This document shows positions 45,544 to 54,098 of a stretch of DNA of 64,000 bases, piece after piece. Positions within the stretch are counted from its first letter, which is position 1. Each line of letters begins with the position of its first letter. A program made the position numbers and the translations under genes. The notes under the pieces were generated by a model that worked only from the letters and a program-made list of their open reading frames with translations, made no database searches and was not told where the DNA came from. This DNA is from Stigmatella ashevillena (GTDB lineage: Bacteria > Myxococcota > Myxococcia > Myxococcales > Myxococcaceae). The stretch is taken from the NCBI RefSeq assembly GCF_028368975.1, contig NZ_JAQNDM010000002.1, forward strand, positions 6,132,425-6,196,424, written 5' to 3'.

Positions 45544-45870
45544 ATGGAGAGCGGACTGAAGCACTCCGCTCCCATCTTTGCCGCGCTCGGAGACGAGACG
45601 CGGCTGAGGTTGGTGGCACGCCTCTGTGCGGACGGGCCCCAGTCCATCGCACGCCTCACTGGCGGAGCAGGCGTCACCCGGCAGGCCATCACCAAACACC
45701 TGCACGTGCTGGCCGAGGCGGGAATCGTCCGGAGCCTTCGCCAGGGCCGGGAGAGCATCTGGGAGCTCGAACCGCGGCAGCTCGAGGAGGCACGCCGCTG
45801 CTTGGATCAAATCTCGCAGCAGTGGGACGATGCGCTGGGGCGGCTGAAGCTGTTCGTCGAGAGCCCGTGA
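45544..45870 (+). CDS. ArsR-family transcriptional regulator
   Basis: The 108-residue protein is a winged-helix ArsR regulator (IFAALGDETRLRLVARLC; GVTRQAITKHLHVLAEAGIVRSLRQGRES). The metal-binding CxC pair of classic ArsR/SmtB members is absent, so it belongs to the ligand-independent group seen beside SRPBCC genes. Its start lies 10 bp after the AHSA1 stop, so the two form an operon it probably represses. Confidence 0.9.
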   Translation: MESGLKHSAPIFAALGDETRLRLVARLCADGPQSIARLTGGAGVTRQAITKHLHVLAEAGIVRSLRQGRESIWELEPRQLEEARRCLDQISQQWDDALGRLKLFVESP

Positions 45871-45912
45871 TGCACATTGTCCGTGAGACACACGATGTCA
45901 GGAGGGAACGCC

Positions 45913-46392
45913 ATGTCCAAGATCACCCCATGCCTCTGGTTCAACGGACAGGCCGAGGAGGCCGCGAACTTTTATACCTCCTTGTTGCCCCATTCCCGGG
46001 TCGACAAGGTGATGCGCTCGCCGGCCGACAATCCGAGCACCCCCGCGGGAGGGGTGCTGACGGTCGAGTTCACGCTCGCCGGTCAACCGTTCATCGGCCT
46101 CAACGGAGGCCCCCAATTTCCGTTCACTGAGGCTGTGTCCTTCTCCATCGATTGCGAGGATCAGGCCGAGGTGGACCGGCTGTGGGATGCGCTGACGCAA
46201 GGCGGCGGCTCGCCCAGCCAGTGCGGATGGCTCAAGGACCGGTTCGGTCTGTCGTGGCAGATCGTCCCGCGGGCGCTCCCCAAGATGCTGAGCGATCCCG
46301 ACCGCGAAGCTGCGGGGCGTGCCATGCAAGCGATGATGCGCATGGGAAAGATCGACATCGCGGGCATCGAGCGTGCTTTCAAGGCCAGGTAG
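45913..46392 (+). CDS. PhnB-like VOC-superfamily protein
   Basis: The 159-residue protein starts at ATG 45913 with AGGAGG upstream. It is a glyoxalase/VOC-fold protein of the PhnB/3-demethylubiquinone-methyltransferase-like family (ITPCLWFNGQAEEAANFYTSLLPHSRV, FTLAGQPFIGLNGGP, AVSFSIDCEDQAEVDRLWDAL, GWLKDRFGLSWQIVP). Function is unknown; the group often sits with AHSA1 and ArsR genes, as here, suggesting the three act on one small-molecule or stress pathway. Confidence 0.88.
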   Translation: MSKITPCLWFNGQAEEAANFYTSLLPHSRVDKVMRSPADNPSTPAGGVLTVEFTLAGQPFIGLNGGPQFPFTEAVSFSIDCEDQAEVDRLWDALTQGGGSPSQCGWLKDRFGLSWQIVPRALPKMLSDPDREAAGRAMQAMMRMGKIDIAGIERAFKAR

Positions 46393-46431
46393 CACGCCGC
46401 TGAAAGGCGGGGGGGAGCGTAGGATCGCCCC

Positions 46432-49044
46432 ATGCGCCAGCCGGTGTGCATCTTGAGGGAACAGCAGGGACTGGTGGCGCTCGTGCTCCCCGAGGAGGCG
46501 GGCGCTACCGGACTCTTGCGCGTACCGCTCCAGGAACTCACCGAGCAGGAGGTCCGTGGGCGGACGGCGCTGTTGTCATCGTGGGAGGCGCTGGCCCAGG
46601 CGCGTGGGGCCACCGCCGAGACGCTCACACATGCGCTGCGCGTGTTGCTGGGCACCGTGGCTGGAGAGGAGTCCTCCGCGCGCGCGCTGGAGCATCCCTG
46701 GCTCTTGTCGCCTCCTGCCCCCCATCGCAGGACCGCGGCCCATCCGCGCGGCTACCGGGGCACCCTGTATCAGCCTCCGAAGCGTCGGCAGCCCAAGGTC
46801 CTGGATGTGCGGCCGTACCTCCTGCATCGCCGCGGTCTCCAGGCCCTGCTCGAGACGCTGAGCCCCTCCTGGGACGAGGCGGTGGGACGGCTGGCCCTGG
46901 AGGGCTACTCCCCGGAGCGGCTGGGGCGTGCCGCCGTGGCGCGGGCCTCTTCGGGCCGGACCGATGTGGCGCTGGCGTACCACCACGGCTTCCTTGAGCC
47001 GCGCGGGGCCGAGCTTCCCGCGGCATTCGTCCGGCTGGGCCAACTGCTGGTGGGGGGGGCGGAGGGGAGCTTCGCCCGGCTCCTGGCGCTGCGGGGGAGA
47101 CTGGCACTGGACACCGAGCCCGCCGTGCTGCTGGCCGCGGCGCGGCTGCTGCGGCGCTGGGAACCGGGGGCGGGGCTTCGCTGGTTGGAGACCGCCGCGC
47201 GGTTGAATGCCCGCGGTCAGGAGGAGCTGCTTGCCGCGCTCGGCGGCGCGAGCGTGGCGGGCCGGGTGGACGCGGGGGCCTATGATCTGGCGGTCGAGGC
47301 GCTCGCGCAGGGCGACACCACGGTCCGGGCGAGTTACCTCCAGGGACTCGCGGCGGGGCTCCCCGGAGACTACCTGCTCAGCGGCTTGCGCCTGCTGGAA
47401 GGAAGGCTCGCCGCCGAGTACCTCGCGCAGGGATGGCCGGCGAGGAGCGGTTTCGTCCCCGAGGAGCCGCTGGAGATCCTCGCCGCCCACGTGGAGCCAG
47501 AGGCCTCGTGGCACGGCTACCTCCGGGACCTTTGGGCGCTGTGCGGAGAGTTGCCAGGCTTTGGTGAATGCATCGCCACCCTCCCCTTGACGGAGCTCAC
47601 CCCTGGCGCGGCGCTGGCGCTCGTGGAACTCCTCGGCACACTGAGGGAGCCCTCCGTGGAGCGGAAGGTGCGCCTGCGGTGGTGGACCGTGGCCCGGCGC
47701 CTCCTGCCGCCGCTGGTGCTTCAGCTCCGGCGTACGTCGGCAAGCCATCAGGCGCGGTGTGTCCACATGGCCTTCAGCGCGTTCGCCTCGGACAATCCTC
47801 CTTGGGAAGGTCCCGAGCACTTGATGACCACGGTGCTGGCCCTCGCCGAGCGCGTGTGCGGGCCTCCGTTCCAGGAGATGGATCGCCTCTCCTTCGCCCT
47901 GGAGCCGCTGATCCGGCATCCTTCCCCCGAGGTGCGGCAGCGTCTGCTGACCTTGCCTGAGCGCAACCTCGCCGCCTTCGAGCGAAGCTGCGCGCGGAGC
48001 ACCCTCGCGGCCCTGGTGGGAGAGGGCATGGCCCTGATGGTGCCTCACGGTGTGGAGTGGGCCCTGGCGGCCTTGGAGCGGTGTCCCGAGGCGCTTGGCA
48101 GGACGGCGCAACTGCTGGGAACCCTGTTCCGGCATGTCGGGCGGGAGGTGCTCGCGGACTTCGCCCGGCATCCGTTGGTGCAAGAGGATCCGTTCGCGCT
48201 GCCGCCCGAGCGGATGGCCCTCCTGCTCCGGGAGCACTGTACTGGGGGCGTGGACAGCCCGCTGCCGAGGAAGGCGCGCCTGGCGGTGGAAGAGGGCCGC
48301 GCGCTTTCGCCCGGCCAGCTTGCGCGGGCGCTCCGCGTGGCGTCGGAGGGGCTTCCTCGGTTGCGCCTGCAGGTGCTTGAGCAAAAGGTGCTGGAGCGGC
48401 TGCGCGGTGGACTGCCCGCCGATGTGCACGACCCGCGCGTGCGCCATGCACTCCAGATGGTGAGCCTCCTCCAAGACAACCGGCGCGCGCTGCGGCGGTT
48501 GCTGGCGCGGTACTTCGCGGGAGGGCGGGACTTCATCGTGCGGCATCCCGTTTCGCAGGCGTGGTTCGCACGGCATCCCCGCGTCGAGCCGGAGCGGTGG
48601 ATGACCGGGCTGGTGCTGCGCCACGAGGTGCCGGGAATGGGCGGGGTGACGTTGTCGCTGGAGCAGGACGTCCTGGAGGCGCTTCGGCTCGGCACCCACG
48701 TGGGGAGCTGTCTGGCCTTGAATGGGACGTGTGACTACTCGGCCGCGGCCGTGGTGCTCGATGTGAACAAGCGCGTTCTCTACGCGCGGGATGGCCAGGG
48801 GCGCATCCTCGCACGCCAACTGCTCGCCATCTCCAGGGACGAGCAGCTGGTTCCCTTCGGGGTGTACCCGGAGAGCACTCCGCAGGCGCTCCAGGCCGTC
48901 TTTCTCGACTATGATTTCGCTTTCGCCGAGGCGCTCGGGCTGTCCCTGGCGGAGGGGCCCTCGTACCCGGAGGTGGACAATGTCCTCTCCGAAGCCTTCT
49001 GGCACGATGGAGCATGGGAGCTCGGAAGACCCGAGGGTCCTTAG
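46432..49044 (+). CDS. Large repeat-rich protein with novel C-terminal 'GSCL/NK' domain
   Basis: The 870-residue soluble protein has no signal peptide. Residues about 130-720 are Leu/Ala/Arg-rich helices in HEAT-like spacing (for example LAAARLLRRWEPGAGLRWLETAARL, RQRLLTLPERNLAAFERS). The last 150 residues form a compact domain, with EALRLGTHVGSCLALNGTCDYSAAAVVLDVNKRVLYARDGQGRILARQLLAIS followed by FLDYDFAFAEALGL, whose conserved-looking GT..GSCL..NG...Y.....D.NK pattern suggests an enzymatic or binding domain. I do not recognise the family. The helical array would be a protein-binding scaffold. It is 39 bp after the PhnB-like gene. Confidence 0.6.
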   Translation: MRQPVCILREQQGLVALVLPEEAGATGLLRVPLQELTEQEVRGRTALLSSWEALAQARGATAETLTHALRVLLGTVAGEESSARALEHPWLLSPPAPHRRTAAHPRGYRGTLYQPPKRRQPKVLDVRPYLLHRRGLQALLETLSPSWDEAVGRLALEGYSPERLGRAAVARASSGRTDVALAYHHGFLEPRGAELPAAFVRLGQLLVGGAEGSFARLLALRGRLALDTEPAVLLAAARLLRRWEPGAGLRWLETAARLNARGQEELLAALGGASVAGRVDAGAYDLAVEALAQGDTTVRASYLQGLAAGLPGDYLLSGLRLLEGRLAAEYLAQGWPARSGFVPEEPLEILAAHVEPEASWHGYLRDLWALCGELPGFGECIATLPLTELTPGAALALVELLGTLREPSVERKVRLRWWTVARRLLPPLVLQLRRTSASHQARCVHMAFSAFASDNPPWEGPEHLMTTVLALAERVCGPPFQEMDRLSFALEPLIRHPSPEVRQRLLTLPERNLAAFERSCARSTLAALVGEGMALMVPHGVEWALAALERCPEALGRTAQLLGTLFRHVGREVLADFARHPLVQEDPFALPPERMALLLREHCTGGVDSPLPRKARLAVEEGRALSPGQLARALRVASEGLPRLRLQVLEQKVLERLRGGLPADVHDPRVRHALQMVSLLQDNRRALRRLLARYFAGGRDFIVRHPVSQAWFARHPRVEPERWMTGLVLRHEVPGMGGVTLSLEQDVLEALRLGTHVGSCLALNGTCDYSAAAVVLDVNKRVLYARDGQGRILARQLLAISRDEQLVPFGVYPESTPQALQAVFLDYDFAFAEALGLSLAEGPSYPEVDNVLSEAFWHDGAWELGRPEGP

Positions 49045-49052
49045 CGCGCCTT

Positions 49053-49135
49053 AGAGACTATTTCGGTAGGTGTCATCCCTGGCAGGCTGCTCCTCGGGCG
49101 AGGAACTGGCGAGGCCACCTACCGAAACTGGCTCT
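49053..49135 (+). mobile_element. MITE-like palindromic element, copy A
   Basis: This 83-bp element has imperfect terminal inverted repeats of 20 bases (left AGAGACTATTTCGGTAGGTG; the right end is the complement of AGAGCCAGTTTCGGTAGGTG, 17 of 20 matching) and an internal hairpin around CTCCTCGGGCGAGG. It is nearly identical, inverted, to copy B at 49667-49755. Flanks CTT/AAG and TTA/TAA could be target duplications. Ends of the GAGNCNGTTTC type recall IS5-related elements, but no transposase is present. Confidence 0.7.
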
Positions 49136-49229
49136 AAGCTTTGTGCGCTTTACCGTGCCTGACGGCGCAAGCTGTCCTTTCAATCGATCGGTTGCGCTTC
49201 CCGCGTGCCCATACACTTCAGGAGGAATC

Positions 49230-49604
49230 ATGTTCGACCACGTCAAATTCGGCGTCAGCGACTACGCAGCAAGCAAAGCTTTCTTCGTCAAGGCGCTCGA
49301 ACCGCTCGGCGTAGCCGTCCTCGCGGAGGGCGTACCGACGTACGGTGTCGAACTTGGCGGAAAGGGCATCCCTTCCTTGTGCCTGTTCCAGACCGAAGAA
49401 AAGCCGGCGCATCTCCACCTGGCGTTCATGGCCGAGAATCGCGAACAGGTCGACGCGTTCTATCGCGCAGCACTGGAGGCGGGCGGCAAGGATAACGGTG
49501 CGCCCGGGCTGCGCCCGAAGTATCACGCGAACTACTATGCGGCTTTCGTCATTGCGCCGGACGGGCACAATATTGAAGCAGTTTACCACGAGCCGGAGAC
49601 CTGA
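49230..49604 (+). CDS. VOC-family (glyoxalase-fold) protein inside MITE pair
   Basis: The ATG at 49230 follows AGGAGG. The 124-residue protein is a single VOC domain (FDHVKFGVSDYAASKAFFVKALEPLGV; HLHLAFMAENREQVDAFYRAALEAGGKDNGAPGLRPKYHANYYAAFVIAPDGHNIEAVYHEP), similar to common proteobacterial glyoxalase/bleomycin-resistance-like proteins. Codon use is less GC-rich than in neighbours (AAA, GCA, ATT appear), which points to acquisition from another lineage. It lies between two inverted MITE-like copies. Substrate unknown. Confidence 0.88.
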   Translation: MFDHVKFGVSDYAASKAFFVKALEPLGVAVLAEGVPTYGVELGGKGIPSLCLFQTEEKPAHLHLAFMAENREQVDAFYRAALEAGGKDNGAPGLRPKYHANYYAAFVIAPDGHNIEAVYHEPET

Positions 49605-49666
49605 CCCCGGGACATGTTGCCGAAGTAGGCGGAGGGCGTGGCGGTTGCAGTGCCAAGCGGCTCCTA

Positions 49667-49755
49667 AGAGCCAGTTTCGGTAGGTGGTCTCGCCAGTTCC
49701 TCGCCCGCGAGGAGCAGCCTGCCAGGGATGGCCCCCCCCCTACCGAAACAGTCTT
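49667..49755 (-). mobile_element. MITE-like palindromic element, copy B
   Basis: This 89-bp element is the inverted near-identical partner of copy A. Its left end is AGAGCCAGTTTCGGTAGGTG and its right end is the complement of AAGACTGTTTCGGTAGGG; it differs by a poly-C run (49732-49740) and a 2-base insertion. It ends exactly where the stop codon of the minus-strand methyltransferase begins (TAA on the minus strand at 49756-49758). Confidence 0.7.
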
Positions 49756-50622
49756 TTATCCGCCGGGCTTCCGTCCGGAGCTTCGCGCGAGGGTGAGTCT
49801 TGTGATTCCTCCCAACACAATGTGCTCTCCGACGCGGTACTTCTCCACCTCGGTCGCGAGGGCCTTTTCCCAGGCGTGCTGCTGGTGCTGTGGCATTTCG
49901 TCCACGAGGTTCACGAAGGCCCCGCCCATCGCTCGAATCCAGGCCACGATGGCGCTTCCCTCCGTGGCTTCCACCACGGGGACCTCCATCTCCTCCGAGG
50001 CCTCGACGGAAAAGCCATTCTCCTGGAGAACGGTGTCCAGGGTGGCGCCGTCCGCGTGACGGAAAACCCCAGGCCGTCCGTCGGAGTTTGGGAGCGGCAC
50101 ATCCCGGTATCGCTCGAGGATCCGGCGGGGGAGAGAGGCGAAAGGGACTCGCGCCGCTTCCGCCCACGAGGCGATGACGAGGGCGCCCCCGGGCTTGAGC
50201 GCGCGGTGGATGGACTCGAGGGCCCGCTCGGGAGTGGGCATGAACATCAATCCCCAGCGCAAGGTCGCCGCGTCGAAAAGCGTCTCTCCGGCCTGGAACG
50301 ATTCCGCGTCGGCGGCCCGGAACTCGATATTCTTCAGGCCTTCCCGGCTCGCCCGTTCCCGGGCGATTTGAAGCATCCCTTCCACGAGATCGACGGCCAG
50401 GACCCATCCGTGTGGCCCCACCCTGCGGGCCGCAGGCAGCGCGGGCTCGCCCCGTCCACAGGCAACGTCCAGGAGGCGCATTCCGGGAGAGACACGTGCC
50501 AGGTCGAGCATGCGCTCGCTGACGGGACGGGTGAGCCGTGCTTCCATCTCATCGTACCGGCGCCAGAAGGCGACCGTCTGCTGCCAAAACGCCTCATTCC
50601 GCTGACGTTCGACATCCTCCAT
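49756..50622 (-). CDS. Class I SAM-dependent methyltransferase
   Basis: The 288-residue soluble protein has a Rossmann methyltransferase domain: LLDVACGRGEPALPAA (motif I), VLAVDLVEGML (motif II), AADAESF, AATLRWGLMFMPTPERALESIHRALKPGGALVIASW (motifs IV and post), then a C-terminal helical part. This UbiE/COQ5-like pattern methylates a small molecule; the substrate is not assignable. The stop codon touches the boundary of a MITE-like element. It is divergent from the EEP gene at 50655-51464 only in order: both are on the minus strand, 32 bp apart, and may be co-transcribed. Confidence 0.85.
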   Translation of the reverse strand: MEDVERQRNEAFWQQTVAFWRRYDEMEARLTRPVSERMLDLARVSPGMRLLDVACGRGEPALPAARRVGPHGWVLAVDLVEGMLQIARERASREGLKNIEFRAADAESFQAGETLFDAATLRWGLMFMPTPERALESIHRALKPGGALVIASWAEAARVPFASLPRRILERYRDVPLPNSDGRPGVFRHADGATLDTVLQENGFSVEASEEMEVPVVEATEGSAIVAWIRAMGGAFVNLVDEMPQHQQHAWEKALATEVEKYRVGEHIVLGGITRLTLARSSGRKPGG

Positions 50623-50654
50623 GTCTGTGACTGCCTTTCTTGAGGGAGGCCTGG

Positions 50655-51464
50655 CTATGGCGCGGGCACTCCGATGGTCATCTTCACTGGACGGTGGTCG
50701 CTGCCCGTCTGAGGCAGGGGGTGCAGGTCGGCCGTGTTGATCGCGGGCGATACGTAGAAGCCGTCGATGCGCGAGCCTGTGTCGGGTCCACGCGGCTTCA
50801 GGCTGGTGCGGGAGCCGATCTCATTCGGATCGCTGTCGACCACTTTGTTCCAGTCCGCGCCGAGGACCAGGAGGGGCTCACTGCGCTTCGCGAAGGCCAC
50901 GACATTGTCCGCCATGACGGCATAGGGACTACCGAGGCCGTTCTGGCAGCGCGCGGGGGGCATGTGCAGCGATGTGGCGCGGAGCCATCGGTTGTTGTTC
51001 AGCTGGACATCGACCCGGGCGATCCACCGGGTCATGATGCCTCCCTCCGGGGAGTTGCAGTCGCTGGCATCCGTGCCCTTCACCAGTTGAAGATCCCCCA
51101 CGCTCTTGACCGCCGACTTGCGGATCACCACGGCGCTGCCCTGCCGGTCCTCGGAGGACGTGTCCTGGCGAACAGCCCAGGCGTCACCGAGGATGTCGCG
51201 CAGCCGGACGTTCTTGGCCTCCTGAACGAACACGATGTCGGCTTCGGGGCCGATCGTGTTCCAGTCGTTGCGGACCGCATCGGGACCGCGGAAGGCAAGG
51301 TTGGCCGTCACCACGCGCAGCTGTTCGTTGGCCGTGGCGGAGGCTTTCGGGGCGTCCGCCGATTGAACGCTGGCCATCGCCGCACCGGAGGCCGCCATCA
51401 CGGTGAGGGATGCACCCGCGAATGCTCCGAAGCGTTTCATCAATGACGTGGGACGGTGACTCAT
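50655..51464 (-). CDS. Secreted endonuclease/exonuclease/phosphatase (EEP)-family protein
   Basis: The start at 51464 (MSHRPTSLMKRF) has GGAG about 9 bases upstream. The 269-residue protein has a signal peptide (about 1-33) and a DNase I-like domain with TANLAF (Asn), FVQEAK (Glu), SLHMPPARC (His), VLGADWNKV (Asp/Asn) and GSDHRPV (Asp-His), the full two-metal active site. Members cleave DNA, phosphodiesters or phospholipids; the substrate is unknown. A Cys pair (DCNSP and ARCQNG) may form a disulfide, suiting an exported enzyme. Confidence 0.85.
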   Translation of the reverse strand: MSHRPTSLMKRFGAFAGASLTVMAASGAAMASVQSADAPKASATANEQLRVVTANLAFRGPDAVRNDWNTIGPEADIVFVQEAKNVRLRDILGDAWAVRQDTSSEDRQGSAVVIRKSAVKSVGDLQLVKGTDASDCNSPEGGIMTRWIARVDVQLNNNRWLRATSLHMPPARCQNGLGSPYAVMADNVVAFAKRSEPLLVLGADWNKVVDSDPNEIGSRTSLKPRGPDTGSRIDGFYVSPAINTADLHPLPQTGSDHRPVKMTIGVPAP

Positions 51465-51586
51465 GCTCGTCGCTCCGCGGGGCGGATGGATCGCCCGGTT
51501 CGAGTTCTCCAGGGTGTACAATTTTAGAAAGGAAGACAAGAATTGCTTGTTTCCGCCATCAGGTCTCCGCCGTGGCAAACGCCCGG

Positions 51587-54079
51587 TTAGGGCAGCAGCA
51601 CGGGAGCGGGTGTTTTGGAGGGCGCTGAGTTTCCGTCCCCGAGCTGGCCGAAGTCATTGCTGCCCCAGGCCCAGAGGGTTCCGTCCTTGCCCACGGCGAG
51701 GGAATGCGCGTCGCCCGCAGCGATGGCGGCGATGCCCGCCATCCCAGCCACCTGGGCTGGAAGGAGACGGCGGGTGCTGCTCTCCTCGCCCAGTTGGCCC
51801 GTGCCGTTGCGCCCCCAGGCCCAAAGGGTGCCGTCATTGCGCAAGGCCAGGCAATGGCTTGCGCCTGCGGAGACGGCGCTCACGCCCATCAGCCCAGACA
51901 CCTGAACGGGGGTGAGGCGCTGAGCAGTGCTCCCGTCGCCCAGCTGACCGGAGGAGTTGTTCCCCCAGCCCCAGAGGGTGCCGTCATTGCGCAAGGCCAT
52001 GGAGAACAAGAGGCCTGCGGAGACAGCGGTGACACCCGTCAGCCCGGGGACTTGGACCGGGCTGCGGCGTGAGGTGGTGGTTCCATCGCCCAGCTGACCC
52101 AGGGAGTTGCGCCCCCAGGCCCAGACGGTGCCGTCATTGCGCACGGCCAGCGAGTGCCTGGATCCGGCGGCCACGGCGGTGACACCCGTCAGCCCGGGCA
52201 CCTGCATCGGCGTGCGCCGCTGGGGGGTGGTCCCGTCGCCCAACTGGCCATCAAGGTTATCTCCCCAACTCCAGACGGTGCCGTCATCTCGCAAGGCCAA
52301 GGCGTGAAAGGTGCCCGAGGCGATGGCGGTCATGCCCGTCAGCCCGGGCACCGGGGCTGAGGTGGTGCGGTTGATAGGGGTGCTCCCATCGCCCAGTTGG
52401 CCAAAGTGGTTGCTGCCCCAGGCCCAGACGGTGCCGTCGTTGCGCAGCGCATACGAGTGGGAATAGCCGGCAGAGACCGCGATGGACCCCGTCAACCCGG
52501 ACACCGGGGCAGGCGTGTCCCGTTCGTTTCCCGAGGTTCCGTCCCCCAGTTCCCCCAGGGAGTTGAACCCCCAGGCCCACGCGGCGCCGTCGGTGCCCAC
52601 CGCCAGGGAGTGGGAGATGTTTGTTGCCACGGCGGTGATGCCGGTGAGCCCCGCCAGCCGTATGGGCGTGAAGCGGTGGGTGGTGGCCCCATGGCCCAGC
52701 TGGCCAAAGCTATTCTGTCCCCAGGCGCGGACAGTGCCGTCGTTGAGCAGGGCCAGCGACTGTTTGTAGCCCCCCGCGATGGCGGTGATGCTGCTCAGCC
52801 CGGGCACCTGAACAGGGGTGAGGCGTTCGGTGAGCGTTCCATCGCCCAACTGGCCCTTGGCGTTGTCTCCCCAGGCCCACAGCGTGCCGTCGTTGCGCAG
52901 TGCCAGGGAGTGGAGGAAGCCCGTTGCGACGGCGGTGATGCCCGTCAGTCCAGGCACCCGGGCCGGAGAGGCACGTGCGCTATCGGACCCATCGCCCAAC
53001 TGGCCACCGAAGTTCTGCCCCCAGGACCAGACGGTGCCGTCCTTGCCCACCGCCAGGGTGTGGCTGTCGTCTCCAGCGATGGCGGCGATGCCCGTCAGCC
53101 CGGGAATCTGAAGGGGGGTGGGATGGGAGGTGTAGGACCCATCGCCCAACTGTCCGGAGGCGTTGTTTCCCCAAGCCCAGAGGGTGCCGTCATTGCGCAC
53201 GGCCAGCGAGTGGTTGGTCCCAGCGGAGATGGCAACGATTCCCGTCAGCCCGGGGACCTGAATGGGCCTGAGGCGCGCGGTATGGGTGCCATCGCCCAAC
53301 TGTCCGGAGGAGTTGCCTCCCCAGGCCCAGACGGTGCCGTCGTTGCGCAGCGCCAGGGAGTGCTCATAGCCAGCGGCGAGGGCGGTCATGCCTGTCAGCC
53401 CGGGCACTGGGATGGGCGTGAGTTGATCGGTGTAGGACCCGTTGTCCTCTTGGCTGTCGAGGATGGAGCCCCAGATCCAGACGGTGCCCTCCTTGTGCAG
53501 GGCAAGAGAGTGAAACTCACCTGCCTCAACGGCGGTGATGCCGCTCAACCCAGACACCTGGACGGGCGTGCTGCGCAGGCGGGTGCTCCCATCGCCCAAC
53601 TGACCGTTCGGGTTGGCCCCCCAACTCCAGACCGTTCCGTCCGACAGCGCCGCGAGGGCGTGGTCGACCCCACTGGAGAGAGAGAGGGCGCGGCAGGGCT
53701 GGAGCGAGAGGGTGAAGGGATGGGTCAGAGCGCTGCCCTCCTCATCCTGAAGGGTGACGGTGACGGTGACCTCTCCCGCGGCGCGGGCGGCACAGGGGGG
53801 GGCGGTCCAGGCAATCTCGCTGGTGGTGGCGGTATGGCTCGGGTCACCGAGCGTGCCTGCGCTGGCCTCCCAAGAGAAGCGAAGCGATGAACTCTCGGCG
53901 TCCTTCGCCGTGACGCGGAAGGTGACGGTCTCCAGGGGCTGTGCGCGGGTAGCCGACTGCATGCCCTCGACGCGGGTGGGAGGCTCATTGCCTCCACAGC
54001 CGGCGGCGGCGGCGAGCAGGAGCACGGCCAGTGTGGCAAAGAGGCCCTTGTGCTGCTGGGCCAGCAAGGGATGGTTCAT
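51587..54079 (-). CDS. RCC1-repeat lipoprotein (multi-propeller)
   Basis: The start at 54079 (MNHPLLAQQHKG) has GGAG upstream; 830 residues. It has a lipobox (AAAAGC), an Ig-like domain (about 35-125, ARAAGEVTVTVTLQDEEG) and about 13-14 RCC1 repeats of about 51-52 residues (pattern SxALRNDGTVWAWGxNxxGQLGDGT...PVQVPGLTGxxAVxAG) filling 130-830, probably two seven-bladed propellers. It should sit on the outer membrane as a binding platform. Its RCC1 units share long identical stretches at the DNA level. It lies 19 bp after the alpha/beta hydrolase gene on the same strand. Confidence 0.85.
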   Translation of the reverse strand: MNHPLLAQQHKGLFATLAVLLLAAAAGCGGNEPPTRVEGMQSATRAQPLETVTFRVTAKDAESSSLRFSWEASAGTLGDPSHTATTSEIAWTAPPCAARAAGEVTVTVTLQDEEGSALTHPFTLSLQPCRALSLSSGVDHALAALSDGTVWSWGANPNGQLGDGSTRLRSTPVQVSGLSGITAVEAGEFHSLALHKEGTVWIWGSILDSQEDNGSYTDQLTPIPVPGLTGMTALAAGYEHSLALRNDGTVWAWGGNSSGQLGDGTHTARLRPIQVPGLTGIVAISAGTNHSLAVRNDGTLWAWGNNASGQLGDGSYTSHPTPLQIPGLTGIAAIAGDDSHTLAVGKDGTVWSWGQNFGGQLGDGSDSARASPARVPGLTGITAVATGFLHSLALRNDGTLWAWGDNAKGQLGDGTLTERLTPVQVPGLSSITAIAGGYKQSLALLNDGTVRAWGQNSFGQLGHGATTHRFTPIRLAGLTGITAVATNISHSLAVGTDGAAWAWGFNSLGELGDGTSGNERDTPAPVSGLTGSIAVSAGYSHSYALRNDGTVWAWGSNHFGQLGDGSTPINRTTSAPVPGLTGMTAIASGTFHALALRDDGTVWSWGDNLDGQLGDGTTPQRRTPMQVPGLTGVTAVAAGSRHSLAVRNDGTVWAWGRNSLGQLGDGTTTSRRSPVQVPGLTGVTAVSAGLLFSMALRNDGTLWGWGNNSSGQLGDGSTAQRLTPVQVSGLMGVSAVSAGASHCLALRNDGTLWAWGRNGTGQLGEESSTRRLLPAQVAGMAGIAAIAAGDAHSLAVGKDGTLWAWGSNDFGQLGDGNSAPSKTPAPVLLP

Positions 54080-54098
54080 GGATGTCTCCAGCAGCCTG

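Noticed and set aside
51587-54079. CRISPR-like repeats in the RCC1 gene
   Set aside because: Units of about 155 bp are in-frame RCC1 blades.
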